Made by a program: the position numbers and the translations under genes. From AC-32 sp963715575 (GTDB lineage Bacteria; Actinomycetota; Thermoleophilia; Gaiellales; Gaiellaceae), in contig OY970250.1 in NCBI GenBank assembly GCA_963715575.1, positions 558,001 through 622,000 on the forward strand: DNA of 64,000 bases, given 5' to 3'. Below the pieces are notes generated by a model. The model ran no database searches, was not told where the DNA came from, and was given only the letters and a program-made list of their open reading frames with translations. This document shows, in pieces, positions 22,792-30,445 of the stretch; position 1 is the first letter of the stretch; every line of letters begins with the position of its first letter.

Positions 22792-24789
22792 CTTCTTCAG
22801 CGCCGTCTCGTCCAGCACCGGCACGCCCAGCTGCTGGGCCTTCGCGGCCTTCGACCCGGGGCTCTCGCCGACGACCACGCCCGTCGTCTTCTTCGAGACC
22901 GAGTCGGCCACCTTGGCGCCCTTGGCCTCGAGCGCCTTACGCGCCTCGTCGCGGCTGAAGCCCTCGAGCGTGCCCGTGATCACGTAGGTCGAGCCCGTCA
23001 GCGGGCCTTCGACCGGCCGCTCCTCGGGCCCGGCCTCGAAACGCAGTCCGAGCTGCCGCAGGTCCTCGACCAGCGCACGGTTCTCGTCCTCGGCGAACCA
23101 CTCGACGATCCGCTCGGCACGCTCGGGCCCGATCCCCTCGACCTCGATCACGTCCTCCTGCGCGGCCTCCGCGAGCTTGTCGACCGAGCCGAAATGCCGG
23201 GCGAGGCTCTGCGCGGTGACCCACCCCACGTCCGGGATGTTGAGCCCGAGCAGCACGCGCGAGAACGGCGTCCGCTTCGAGAGCTCGATCGCCTCGACCG
23301 CGTTCGAGGCGCTCTTGTCGGCGAAGCCGTCCAGCTCGAGCAGCTGCTCCTTGGTCAGCCGGTAGAGGTCCGGCAGCGAACGGACGAGGCCGAGCTCCCA
23401 GAGCCGCCGCATCAGCTGCTCGCCGACACCCTCGATGTCGGCCGGTCCCTGCACCCAGTTGATCAGCGTCTCGAGGCCGCGGGACGGGCACGCCCGGTTG
23501 GGGCAGCGGTGCATCGCCTCGCCTTCGGGCTTGACGATGTTTACCGCGCAAAGCGGGCACTTTTTCGGCATCTTGAACGGCTTCGTACCCTGGACATGCT
23601 CGCCCGCCGGACCGACGATCTGCGGGATCACGTCGCCGGCGCGCTGGACGATCACGCGGTCGCCTTCGCGGATGTCCTTGCGGTTGATGTCCTCCTCGTT
23701 GTGCAGCGTCGCCCGCGAGACCGTGACTCCGCCGACCTGCACCGGCTCGAGCATCGCCCAGGGATTGAGCGCGCCCGTACGGCCGACGCGGATCGCGATC
23801 TTGTTCAGCGTCGTCTCCGCGGTCATCGGCGCCCACTTGAACGCGCGCGACCAGCGCGGCCGTGAGTGCAGCGCGCCGAGCACCGCCTGCTGCTCGAGCG
23901 AGTCGACCTTGATCACGATGCCGTCGATCTCGTAGTCGAGCTCGGTGCGCCTGCGCTCCCAGTCGGCGCAGCGCTGCGCCACCTCCTCGATCGTCTCGAG
24001 CCGCTCGACGAACGGGTTGGTGCGGAAGCCGTGCTCGCGCAGCCACTCGAGCTCTTCCCAGTGCGACGCGAGCTGCACGCCCTCGACCGCGCCGAGGCCG
24101 TAGACCCACACGGCCAGCGGCCGCGAGGCGGTGATCGAAGAGTCCTTCTGGCGCAACGAGCCGGCGGCCGCGTTGCGCGGGTTCGGCGCGAGCTTCTGGC
24201 CGAGCTCGGCGACGCGCTCGTTCAGCTCGCGGAAGCCCGACAGCGGCATGTAGACCTCGCCGCGCACCTCGGCGATCACGGGTAGGCCGTCGCCGCGCAT
24301 CTTCAGCGGCACAGACGGGATCGTGCGCAGGTTGACGGTCACGTCCTCTCCCTGCACGCCGTCGCCGCGCGTTGCACCGCGCACCAGACGGCCCTCCTCG
24401 TAGGTGAGGTTGACCGCCAGGCCGTCGATCTTCGGCTCGATCACGTAGGCGACCGGCTCGTCCGAGTCGAGGCGCTTCCGCACGTCGTCGGCCCACTTGA
24501 ACAGGCCCTCGTTGTCGGTCACCTTCTCGAGCGAGCCCATCGGGGTCAGGTGCTGCACCTTCTGGAAGCGCTCGCTCGGCGGAGCGCCCACGCGCTGGGT
24601 CGGCGAGTCGGGCGTGATCAGGTCGGGGTGCTCCTCCTCGAGCGCTTTCAGCTCGTCGTAGAGCCGGTCGTACTCGGCGTCCGAGATCTCCGGCTCGTCG
24701 AGCACGTGATAGCGGTGGAGGTGGTGGTCGACCTGCTCGCGCAGCTCGTCGAGCCGCCGCTGAACGTCCTTCTGCGTCCTCGTCGCCAC
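22777..24789 (-). CDS. ligA: NAD-dependent DNA ligase LigA
   Basis: The 670-residue protein has the full LigA order: Ia domain, nucleotidyltransferase domain with adenylated lysine in EPKIDG (K120), OB fold, a four-cysteine zinc finger (CPLC, then CPNRAC), helix-hairpin-helix repeats, and a C-terminal BRCT domain (GSTYVITGTLEGFSRDEA onward). It seals nicks in replication and repair. GTG start at 24789 is preceded by TAGGAT and 7 nt. It lies 18 bp downstream of truA on the same strand. Confidence 0.97.
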   Translation of the reverse strand: MATRTQKDVQRRLDELREQVDHHLHRYHVLDEPEISDAEYDRLYDELKALEEEHPDLITPDSPTQRVGAPPSERFQKVQHLTPMGSLEKVTDNEGLFKWADDVRKRLDSDEPVAYVIEPKIDGLAVNLTYEEGRLVRGATRGDGVQGEDVTVNLRTIPSVPLKMRGDGLPVIAEVRGEVYMPLSGFRELNERVAELGQKLAPNPRNAAAGSLRQKDSSITASRPLAVWVYGLGAVEGVQLASHWEELEWLREHGFRTNPFVERLETIEEVAQRCADWERRRTELDYEIDGIVIKVDSLEQQAVLGALHSRPRWSRAFKWAPMTAETTLNKIAIRVGRTGALNPWAMLEPVQVGGVTVSRATLHNEEDINRKDIREGDRVIVQRAGDVIPQIVGPAGEHVQGTKPFKMPKKCPLCAVNIVKPEGEAMHRCPNRACPSRGLETLINWVQGPADIEGVGEQLMRRLWELGLVRSLPDLYRLTKEQLLELDGFADKSASNAVEAIELSKRTPFSRVLLGLNIPDVGWVTAQSLARHFGSVDKLAEAAQEDVIEVEGIGPERAERIVEWFAEDENRALVEDLRQLGLRFEAGPEERPVEGPLTGSTYVITGTLEGFSRDEARKALEAKGAKVADSVSKKTTGVVVGESPGSKAAKAQQLGVPVLDETALKKLLGS

Positions 24790-24807
24790 CGCTTCGATCC
24801 TAGCGAG

Positions 24808-25524
24808 CTAGTAGCGGACGGAAACCAGATAGAGGCCCCACGGCGGGGCAGTCGTGCCCGCCTCGCTGCGGTCGCGGCCCTCGAGTAGCCGCGCCAGCTC
24901 CTGCGGCTGGTGTTCGAGCATGGTGCCGACCAGGGTGCGCACCATGTGCCGGAGGAACGAGTCGGCCGTCAGCTCCAGCTCGAGCGCGTCGCCGCGCCGG
25001 TGCCAGACCGCGGACTCGACGTTCCGGACGAAGACGCGGTGCTGCGTCTCGGTGGGCGTGAAGGCGCGGAAGTCGTGCCGGCCTAGGATGAGCTCGGCCG
25101 ACTCGGCCAGCTGCTCCTCGTGGAGCGGATACGGGTACCACCAGGAGCGGCGCGCCTCGAACGGCGAGCGCTCCGCCCGCCGGTAGACCCGGTAGCGATA
25201 ACTGCGCGCGAGCGCCGAGCGGCGTGCGTCGAAGCCGGCAGTGGCCTCCTCGGCGGCGATCACGGCAACGTCGTCGGGCAGGCTCGCATTCAGCGCCGCG
25301 GCGGCACGCTCGACGGGGGCACCGCCCTCGACCTCGACCGAGGCCACCTGACCGAGCGCGTGCACGCCGGTGTCGGTGCGGCCGGCCACTCGGAACTCCG
25401 ACCAGCGCGTGTAGACGTCGGCCAGGGCCGCCTGCACCACGCTCTCCACCGTGCGCTCCCCGGGCTGCGGGGCCCAGCCGCGGAAGCCGGTGCCGTCGTA
25501 CTCCAGCGTTAGCCTCAGCCGCAC
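24808..25524 (-). CDS. truA: tRNA pseudouridine synthase A
   Basis: The 238-residue protein has the catalytic motif GRTDTGVHALGQ with D51, the N-terminal LTLEYDGTGFRGWAPQ and the later RSYRYRVY. TruA converts U38-40 in the tRNA anticodon arm to pseudouridine. In many bacteria truA closes the alpha operon after rplQ; here a + strand VIT1-like gene has been placed between rplQ and truA. GTG start follows GAGGG. Confidence 0.95.
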   Translation of the reverse strand: MRLRLTLEYDGTGFRGWAPQPGERTVESVVQAALADVYTRWSEFRVAGRTDTGVHALGQVASVEVEGGAPVERAAAALNASLPDDVAVIAAEEATAGFDARRSALARSYRYRVYRRAERSPFEARRSWWYPYPLHEEQLAESAELILGRHDFRAFTPTETQHRVFVRNVESAVWHRRGDALELELTADSFLRHMVRTLVGTMLEHQPQELARLLEGRDRSEAGTTAPPWGLYLVSVRY

Positions 25525-25548
25525 GTCAGGCCGCCCTCATCGTACTTG

Positions 25549-25562
25549 TAAGGCGCGCCTTA
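25549..25562. promoter_or_regulatory. Perfect 14-bp palindrome between truA and the VIT1-like gene
   Basis: TAAGGCGCGCCTTA lies 25 bp upstream of truA and 40 bp upstream of the VIT1-like gene. It resembles an operator in size and symmetry, and its TAAGG/CCTTA ends recall DtxR-family metal-regulator boxes. Since the + strand gene is a likely metal transporter, metal control is plausible but unproven. Confidence 0.45.
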
Positions 25563-25589
25563 TGATCTATTTTATTGCGATTTGGTTGA

Positions 25590-25595
25590 TATACT
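25590..25595 (+). promoter_or_regulatory. -10 element of the VIT1-like gene in an AT-rich patch
   Basis: TATACT (5 of 6 match) is followed after 6 nt by the ATG at 25602, with no ribosome binding site. The 40 bases before it are strikingly AT-rich compared with the rest of the window. A leaderless transcript is likely. No convincing -35 is seen, which would suit an activated promoter. Confidence 0.5.
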
Positions 25596-25601
25596 CTACT
25601 C

Positions 25602-26072
25602 ATGACCGACCACCAGTTCCTCCTGCAGCGCGTCCAGCCGGCGATGATCGGCTTGATCGACGGCTCGCTCTCCACGCTCGCCCCGATCTTCGCGATCGCG
25701 CTCCACACGCACGACACGACAAGCGCCTTCATCGCCGGCGTGGCGACGGCGATCGGCGCCGGCATCAGCATGGCCTTCTCGGAGGGGCTGTCCGACACCG
25801 GCGAGCTGACAGGCCGCGGCAATCCCCTCGTGCGTGGGACGATCACCGGCGTCGGAACGTTCATCGGCGGAATCCTGCACACGCTGCCGTTCCTGATCCC
25901 GACCTACCACGTGGCGATCATCGCGGCGATCGTGGTCGTCGCGATCGAGCTGGTCGCGCTTGCCTGGCTGCGCTGGCGCTTCTTCGACACGAGCTTCGCC
26001 CGCTCGTTCGCCTCGATCACACTCGGAGGCGTCGTGATCGCGGGCGTCAGCGCCGCACTCGGAACCGCTTGA
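25602..26072 (+). CDS. VIT1/CCC1-like iron/manganese transporter-type membrane protein
   Basis: The 156-residue protein is hydrophobic with four to five membrane segments. Its N-terminal part (RVQPAMIGLIDGSLSTLAPIFAIAL, GVATAIGAGISMAFSEGLSDTGELTGRG, VGTFIGGILHTLPFLIP) fits the VIT1/CCC1 family, which exports Fe or Mn from the cytoplasm or into compartments. It lacks the rubrerythrin-like domain fused to this module in some bacteria. It interrupts the usual rplQ-truA linkage and has its own AT-rich promoter. Confidence 0.75.
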   Translation: MTDHQFLLQRVQPAMIGLIDGSLSTLAPIFAIALHTHDTTSAFIAGVATAIGAGISMAFSEGLSDTGELTGRGNPLVRGTITGVGTFIGGILHTLPFLIPTYHVAIIAAIVVVAIELVALAWLRWRFFDTSFARSFASITLGGVVIAGVSAALGTA

Positions 26073-26078
26073 GCAGAA

Positions 26079-26129
26079 GGGCTCGGCGAAACACCGCCGA
26101 GGCCCTCGGGGCACCGTTCCGCCGAGCCC
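26079..26129. terminator. Nested bidirectional hairpin between the VIT1-like gene and rplQ
   Basis: GGGCTCGGCG (26079-26088) and CGCCGAGCCC (26120-26129) form a perfect 10-bp outer stem. The intervening sequence contains a second stem CCGAG/CTCGG. The hairpin abuts the rplQ stop and lies in the convergent gap, so it can terminate both transcripts. Confidence 0.6.
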
Positions 26130-26561
26130 TCAGGAGACGGCTTCGGCCTCGACCGGCTCTTCTTCGCGCTCGGCGCGGGCCGGCCGCTCACGCGGAGGCT
26201 CCGGGAGGAAGTCGACGAGCTCGAGGTAGACCATCTCGGCCGCATCTCCGGGCCGCGGGCCGATGCGGATGATCCGCGAGTAGCCGCCCGGCCGGTCGGC
26301 GAAGCGCGGGCCGACATCGCTGAAGAGCTTGTGCACCACGTCCTGCGAGCGCAGGTAGGCGAGCGCCTGCCGCCGCGCGTGGACGCCGCCCCGCTTGCCG
26401 AGCGTGATCATCTGCTCCGCGATCGGCTTGACCTCCTTGGCCTTCGCCGCGGTGGTCTTGATCCGGCCGTGCTCGATCAGCGCGCTGGCGAGGTTCGCGT
26501 AGAGCGCCTTGCGGTGCGAGGCGTCGCGGCCCAGCTTCCTGCCGGAACGCCGGTGCCTCAC
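26130..26561 (-). CDS. rplQ: 50S ribosomal protein L17
   Basis: The 143-residue protein starts MRHRRSGRKLGRDASHRKALYANLASALIEHGRIKTTAAKAKEVKP, the L17 signature, with the core complete by residue 118. An acidic/basic tail follows (EREEEPVEAEAVS). L17 binds near the peptide exit tunnel. The GTG start overlaps the rpoA stop by 4 bp, so it is coupled to rpoA. It is the last gene of the alpha operon. Confidence 0.97.
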   Translation of the reverse strand: MRHRRSGRKLGRDASHRKALYANLASALIEHGRIKTTAAKAKEVKPIAEQMITLGKRGGVHARRQALAYLRSQDVVHKLFSDVGPRFADRPGGYSRIIRIGPRPGDAAEMVYLELVDFLPEPPRERPARAEREEEPVEAEAVS

Positions 26562-27538
26562 GCCGCGGAACCGTCCTCGCCGCGGAGGTTGAGGCCGTGC
26601 GTCGCGAGCGTCTCCTTGACCTCTTCGATCGACTTCTTGCCGAAGTTCGGAATCGCGGCGAGCTCGTTCTCGCTCTTCGTGACCAGGTCGCCGATCGTCT
26701 CGATGCCGACGCGCTTGAGGCAGTTGTAGGAGCGCACGCCCAGCTCGAGCTCCTCGATCGGGAAGTTCTCCATCCCGTGCGCGAGGGCCGGCTCGGCCTG
26801 CGCCTCGGCGGCTGCCTGCTCGCCGAACCCTTCGATCCGGTCGAGGTCGGTGAAGATCGCGAGCTGCCGGATCAGGATCTCCGCGGCCTGGCCGATCGAG
26901 TCGCGCGGGTCGATCGAGCCGTCGGTGGTGATGTCGATCCGCAGCTTGTCGTAGTCGGTGCGCTGGCCGACGCGGGCGGCCTCGACGTCGTACGAGACAC
27001 GCCGGACCGGCGAGAAGATCGAGTCGATCGGGATCACGCCGATCGTGTGCTCGGGCCCGCGGTTCAGCTCGGCCGGGACGTAGCCGCGGCCGCGGCCGAT
27101 CGTGAGCGTCACCTCGAGCTTGCCCTTGTCGGAGAGGTTGGCGAGCTCGAGGTCCGGGTTGAGGATCTCGAGCTCGGCGGGGGCCTCGATGTCGGAGGCC
27201 TTGACCGCGCCGGCGCCCTTCTTGGTCAGGCGCACCTCGATCTCCGGCGACTCGCCGTGCAGCCGGCAGATCAGGTTCTTGAAGTTGAGCAGGATGTCGG
27301 TCACGTCCTCGCGGACGCCCGGCAGGGTGGTGAACTCGTGCGCGACGCCCTCGATCTTGACCGAGGTGACGGCGGCGCCCTCGAGCGAGGAGAGCAGCAC
27401 GCGGCGCAGCGAGTTGCCGAAGGTGTAGCCGAAGCCGCGGTCTAGCGGCTCGATCACGAAGACACCGCGGTTGTCCTCGACCTCCTCGTGGACGATCCGC
27501 GGGATCTGGAACTCCATCAAGCTGGTTCTGACTGCCAT
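26558..27538 (-). CDS. rpoA: RNA polymerase alpha subunit
   Basis: The 326-residue protein has the N-terminal assembly domain (GFGYTFGNSLRRVLLSSLEGAAVTSVKIEGV) and the C-terminal alpha-CTD (IEELELGVRSYNCLKRVGIETIGDLV) that contacts UP elements and activators, joined by a flexible linker. Length is normal. It follows rpsD by 10 bp in the alpha operon. Confidence 0.98.
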   Translation of the reverse strand: MAVRTSLMEFQIPRIVHEEVEDNRGVFVIEPLDRGFGYTFGNSLRRVLLSSLEGAAVTSVKIEGVAHEFTTLPGVREDVTDILLNFKNLICRLHGESPEIEVRLTKKGAGAVKASDIEAPAELEILNPDLELANLSDKGKLEVTLTIGRGRGYVPAELNRGPEHTIGVIPIDSIFSPVRRVSYDVEAARVGQRTDYDKLRIDITTDGSIDPRDSIGQAAEILIRQLAIFTDLDRIEGFGEQAAAEAQAEPALAHGMENFPIEELELGVRSYNCLKRVGIETIGDLVTKSENELAAIPNFGKKSIEEVKETLATHGLNLRGEDGSAA

Positions 27539-27548
27539 TCGTTCCTTT

Positions 27549-28169
27549 CTACTTCGAGTAAAGCTCGACGATGAGCGATTCCTGGACCGGCGTGTCGATC
27601 TCCTCGCGCTCCGGCCACTTGAGCACCTTGCCGGTGAGGCCGTCGTGGTCGGCCTGGAGCCACGGCGTCACGGAGGCGGTCAGGTCGGTGGCGTCGCGAA
27701 CGACCTGCTCGGCCGGGCTGCCCGACTTGAGCGAGACGATGTCGTCGGGGCGCACCTGGTAGCTGGGGATGTTCACGCGGCGGCCGTTGACCTGGAAGTG
27801 GCCGTGGCGGACGAGCTGGCGGGCCTGCGCACGCGAGGCGGCGAAGCCGAGCCGGTAGACGACGTTGTCGAGGCGCGTCTCGAGCATCCGCAGCAGCGTC
27901 TCGCCGGTGATGCCCGAGCCCTTAGCGGCCTTCGAGTAGTAGGTGCGGAACTGCTTCTCGAGCAGGCCGTAGTAGCGGCGGGCCTTCTGCTTCTCGCGCA
28001 GCTGCAGCAGGTACTCGGACTGCTTGATCCGGCCGCGGCCGTGCTCGCCCGGCGGGTAGCTGCGGCGCTCGACGGAGCACTTCTCCGTCAGGCAGCGCTC
28101 GCCCTTGAGGAACAGCTTCATCCCCTCGCGGCGGCAGTTGCGGCACTTCGGTGTTAGCGAACGCGCCAT
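27549..28169 (-). CDS. rpsD: 30S ribosomal protein S4
   Basis: The 206-residue protein starts at 28169 (MARSLTPKCRNCRREGMKLF), the start sharing a base with the rpsK stop (TAATG). It keeps four cysteines (CRNC and later C and C around GERCLTEKC), so it is the zinc-binding S4 form. The S4 RNA-binding domain follows (RLDNVVYRLGFAASRAQARQLVRHGHFQVNG). S4 initiates 30S assembly and in some bacteria represses the alpha operon. Confidence 0.97.
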   Translation of the reverse strand: MARSLTPKCRNCRREGMKLFLKGERCLTEKCSVERRSYPPGEHGRGRIKQSEYLLQLREKQKARRYYGLLEKQFRTYYSKAAKGSGITGETLLRMLETRLDNVVYRLGFAASRAQARQLVRHGHFQVNGRRVNIPSYQVRPDDIVSLKSGSPAEQVVRDATDLTASVTPWLQADHDGLTGKVLKWPEREEIDTPVQESLIVELYSK

Positions 28170-28573
28170 TAGACCCTCCGCCGCTTCTTCGGACGCACGC
28201 CGTTGTGGGCCTGTGGCGTGACGTCCTTGACGCCGAGGATCTCGAGCCCGGCGGCCTGGAGGGAGCGGATCGCGGTCTCCCGGCCCGAGCCCGGGCCCTT
28301 GACGAAGACCTCGACCTTCTGCAGCCCGTGCTCCATGCCCTTGCGCGCGCACGCGTCGGCGGTCACCTGCGCGGCGAACGGGGTCGACTTGCGCGAGCCC
28401 TTGAACCCGGCCGAGCCGGCGGACTCCCACGCGATCACGTTCCCCTCGCCGTCGGTGAGGGAGACGATCGTGTTGTTGAAGGAGGTCTTGATGTGCGCCT
28501 GGCCGATCGCGATGTTCTTCTTCACGCGGCGGCGCGCACGACCTCTCGTCGCTTGTCGTCTCGGAGGTGCCAT
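28169..28573 (-). CDS. rpsK: 30S ribosomal protein S11
   Basis: The 134-residue protein has a basic N-terminal stretch (RRQATRGRARRRVKKNIAIG) and the S11 core ITDGEGNVIAWESAGSAGFKGSRKSTPFAAQ-like sequence, ending DVTPQAHNGVRPKKRRRV. S11 forms part of the mRNA exit platform. It sits 1 bp after rpsM. Confidence 0.97.
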   Translation of the reverse strand: MAPPRRQATRGRARRRVKKNIAIGQAHIKTSFNNTIVSLTDGEGNVIAWESAGSAGFKGSRKSTPFAAQVTADACARKGMEHGLQKVEVFVKGPGSGRETAIRSLQAAGLEILGVKDVTPQAHNGVRPKKRRRV

Positions 28574-28574
28574 C

Positions 28575-28958
28575 TCAGGTCTTGGTCGGAGCCTTCTTGC
28601 CGCGGCCGACGGTCTTCTTCGGGCCCTTGCGGGTTCGGGCGTTGGTCTTCGTGCGCTGGCCGCGAACGGGCAGGCCGCGCCGGTGCCGGATCCCGCGGTA
28701 GGCGCCGATCTCTCCTAGGCGCTTGATCGCGTTCGTGCGCTCCCGCCGCAGGTCGCCCTCGACCTGGAGGTTGCCGTCGATGTACTCGCGGAGCTTGGTG
28801 ATCTCCTCGTCGGTCAGGTCCTTGATCTTCTCCTCCGTCGAGAGACCCGTCTCGACGCAGATCTTCTGCGCGGTCGAACGGCCGATCCCGTAGATGTACG
28901 TCAGCCCGATCTCGAGCCGCTTCTGGTTCGGCAGGTTGACGCCGGCGATCCTGGCCAT
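28575..28958 (-). CDS. rpsM: 30S ribosomal protein S13
   Basis: The 127-residue protein starts MARIAGVNLPNQKRLEIGLTYIYGIG and ends in the basic tail RTKTNARTRKGPKKTVGRGKKAPTKT, the standard S13 layout. It contacts the P-site tRNA and 23S RNA bridge. It follows rpmJ by 3 bp. Confidence 0.97.
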   Translation of the reverse strand: MARIAGVNLPNQKRLEIGLTYIYGIGRSTAQKICVETGLSTEEKIKDLTDEEITKLREYIDGNLQVEGDLRRERTNAIKRLGEIGAYRGIRHRRGLPVRGQRTKTNARTRKGPKKTVGRGKKAPTKT

Positions 28959-28961
28959 GCC

Positions 28962-29075
28962 TTAGCCCTGCCTCTGCTTGTGGCGGGGGTTGGTGCAGAT
29001 GACCATGGTCTTGCCGTGCCGCTTGATCACGCGGCAGCGCTCGCACATGGGCTTGACTGAAGCTCGGACTTTCAT
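28962..29075 (-). CDS. rpmJ: 50S ribosomal protein L36 (zinc form)
   Basis: The 37-residue protein MKVRASVKPMCERCRVIKRH... ends in NPRHKQRQG. It has the C-C-C-H zinc ribbon (CERC, then C and H). The ATG at 29075 overlaps the infA stop (ATGA). Longer in-frame sequence upstream is a shadow of infA. Confidence 0.96.
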   Translation of the reverse strand: MKVRASVKPMCERCRVIKRHGKTMVICTNPRHKQRQG

Positions 29076-29296
29076 CGGTGTCGGTACGTGATCCTTCCTC
29101 GGGTGAGGTCGTAGGGAGAGAGCTCGACCTTCACGCGGTCGCCCGGGAGGATGCGGATGTAGTGCTTGCGCATCTTGCCGGCGATCGTCGCGAGAACCGT
29201 GCCGTCCATGCCGTCCACCTGCACCCTGAACATGGTGCTGGGGAGCGACTCGACGACCTCGCCCTCCACCTCGATCTTCTCTTCCTTCTGAGCCAA
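29072..29296 (-). CDS. infA: Translation initiation factor IF-1
   Basis: The 74-residue OB-fold protein contains LPSTMFRVQVDGMDGTVLATIAGKMRKHYIRILPGDRVKVELSPYDL and ends RITYRHR, as in all IF-1. The TTG start at 29296 is behind GTGAGG. IF-1 occupies the A site during initiation. It opens the infA-rpmJ-rpsM-rpsK-rpsD-rpoA-rplQ block. Confidence 0.97.
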   Translation of the reverse strand: MAQKEEKIEVEGEVVESLPSTMFRVQVDGMDGTVLATIAGKMRKHYIRILPGDRVKVELSPYDLTRGRITYRHR

Positions 29297-29317
29297 GCGA
29301 CCTCACTCGTAGACACG

Positions 29318-29343
29318 AAAAAACACGGCTTCCGCCGCGGCCG
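29318..29343 (-). terminator. Short hairpin with T6 run between the M29 peptidase gene and infA
   Basis: On the - strand CGGC/GCCG closes a GC-rich loop and is followed by TG and TTTTTT. The stem is short. It may be a partial terminator separating the secY-map block from the infA block. TACCAT lies just upstream, the same hexamer as the rpsL -10. Confidence 0.35.
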
Positions 29344-29362
29344 ACAATGGTAGCAAACGGGA

Positions 29363-30445
29363 CTAGCCCAGCCAGCGGCCGTTTTCCTGCACCGTTTCGC
29401 CGTCCAGTTCGATGCGCGTGCCCTCGGCGCGCATCTCCTTGACGATGTCCCAGTGGAGCTGGCTGACGTTCTGGCCGCCCACGTCGGGGAGGCCGTTGCC
29501 GAGCGCCAGGTGGACGGTGCCGTCGATCTTCTCGTCGAAGAGCGTGTTCTTCATGTGCCGCGTGATGCCGGGGTTGCAGCCGATCCCGAGCTCGCCGAGG
29601 CGGCGTGCGCCCTCGTCGAGCTCGAGCTGCTCGAGCAGGAACTCCTCGTTCGCCTCCGCCGAGGCGTCGACGACCTTCCCGCCCTCGAACCGGAGCCGGA
29701 TGCCGCGCACCTCACGGCCGCCGTACACGGCCGGGAACTCCCCGAACACGATCTCGCCCTCGGCCGAGTCCTCCACCGGTGAGGTGAAGAACTCGCCGCC
29801 GGGCATGTTCGCGCCGCCGGCGTCGACGCACATCGAGCGACCGGCGATCGAGAGGCGGACGTCGGTGTCCCCGGAGACCAGGCGCACCTCGTCGGCCCGG
29901 TCGAAGCGCTCGGCGTAGCGCTGCATCCGCTCGCGCTCGGCATCCCAGTCGAGCAGGCAGGCGCCGTAGAGGAAGTCGGTGAAGGCCTCGAGCGACATCT
30001 CCGCTTCCTGTGCGAGAGCCGGCGTCGGGTACTGGCAGCCGACCCATTTGAGGTCCATCGAGAGCACACGGTCGAGATGCGGCCGCAGAGCCGCCTGGAT
30101 CGTCGTCAGCCGCTCGACCGGCAGGCCCGTGAGCTCGCGCGTGTTCTCGGGCGCCTCGATCGAGATCAGCGCATCGGCGTGCTTCCACATGTGCGCGTCG
30201 ATCTCGGGCGGCGTCGCGAGCAGCTCGACGGGTGCCTCGGCCGCCCACGGCAGGTTGATCCCGCTGCCCGCGAGATTCACGCGTAGCAGCGCATAGGCGC
30301 CGCGGCGCGCGACTGCTCGGCTGACCTCTTCCAGCAGCGGTCGCGCGAGCAGGCCCCCGCCGACGAGCACCTGCCAACCCGGCTGGACGTCGACGCAGGT
30401 CTCGACCAGGAGCTTCGCGTACTGCTCGACTCTTGGGTCGCTCAT
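29363..30445 (-). CDS. M29 family aminopeptidase (AmpS/thermophilic type)
   Basis: The 360-residue protein starts MSDPRVEQYAKLLVETCVDVQPGWQVLVGG, typical of the M29 family. The metal-binding C-terminal half contains AEGEIVFGEFPAVYGG, GCNPGITRHMKNTLFDEKIDGTVHLALG and NVSQLHWDIVKEM, which supply the conserved Glu, His and Asp ligands. M29 enzymes are Co/Zn-dependent aminopeptidases. Its ATG overlaps the map stop by 4 bp, so an N-terminal processing role together with methionine aminopeptidase is attractive but inferred. It is not a usual member of the spc operon. Confidence 0.92.
   Translation of the reverse strand: MSDPRVEQYAKLLVETCVDVQPGWQVLVGGGLLARPLLEEVSRAVARRGAYALLRVNLAGSGINLPWAAEAPVELLATPPEIDAHMWKHADALISIEAPENTRELTGLPVERLTTIQAALRPHLDRVLSMDLKWVGCQYPTPALAQEAEMSLEAFTDFLYGACLLDWDAERERMQRYAERFDRADEVRLVSGDTDVRLSIAGRSMCVDAGGANMPGGEFFTSPVEDSAEGEIVFGEFPAVYGGREVRGIRLRFEGGKVVDASAEANEEFLLEQLELDEGARRLGELGIGCNPGITRHMKNTLFDEKIDGTVHLALGNGLPDVGGQNVSQLHWDIVKEMRAEGTRIELDGETVQENGRWLG

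Noticed and set aside
22792..22958. Pro/Arg/Ser-rich C-terminal tail of the PBP4-type protein
   Set aside because: It lies antisense to ligA, looks like shadow translation, and a natural end appears in the next frame at 22791.
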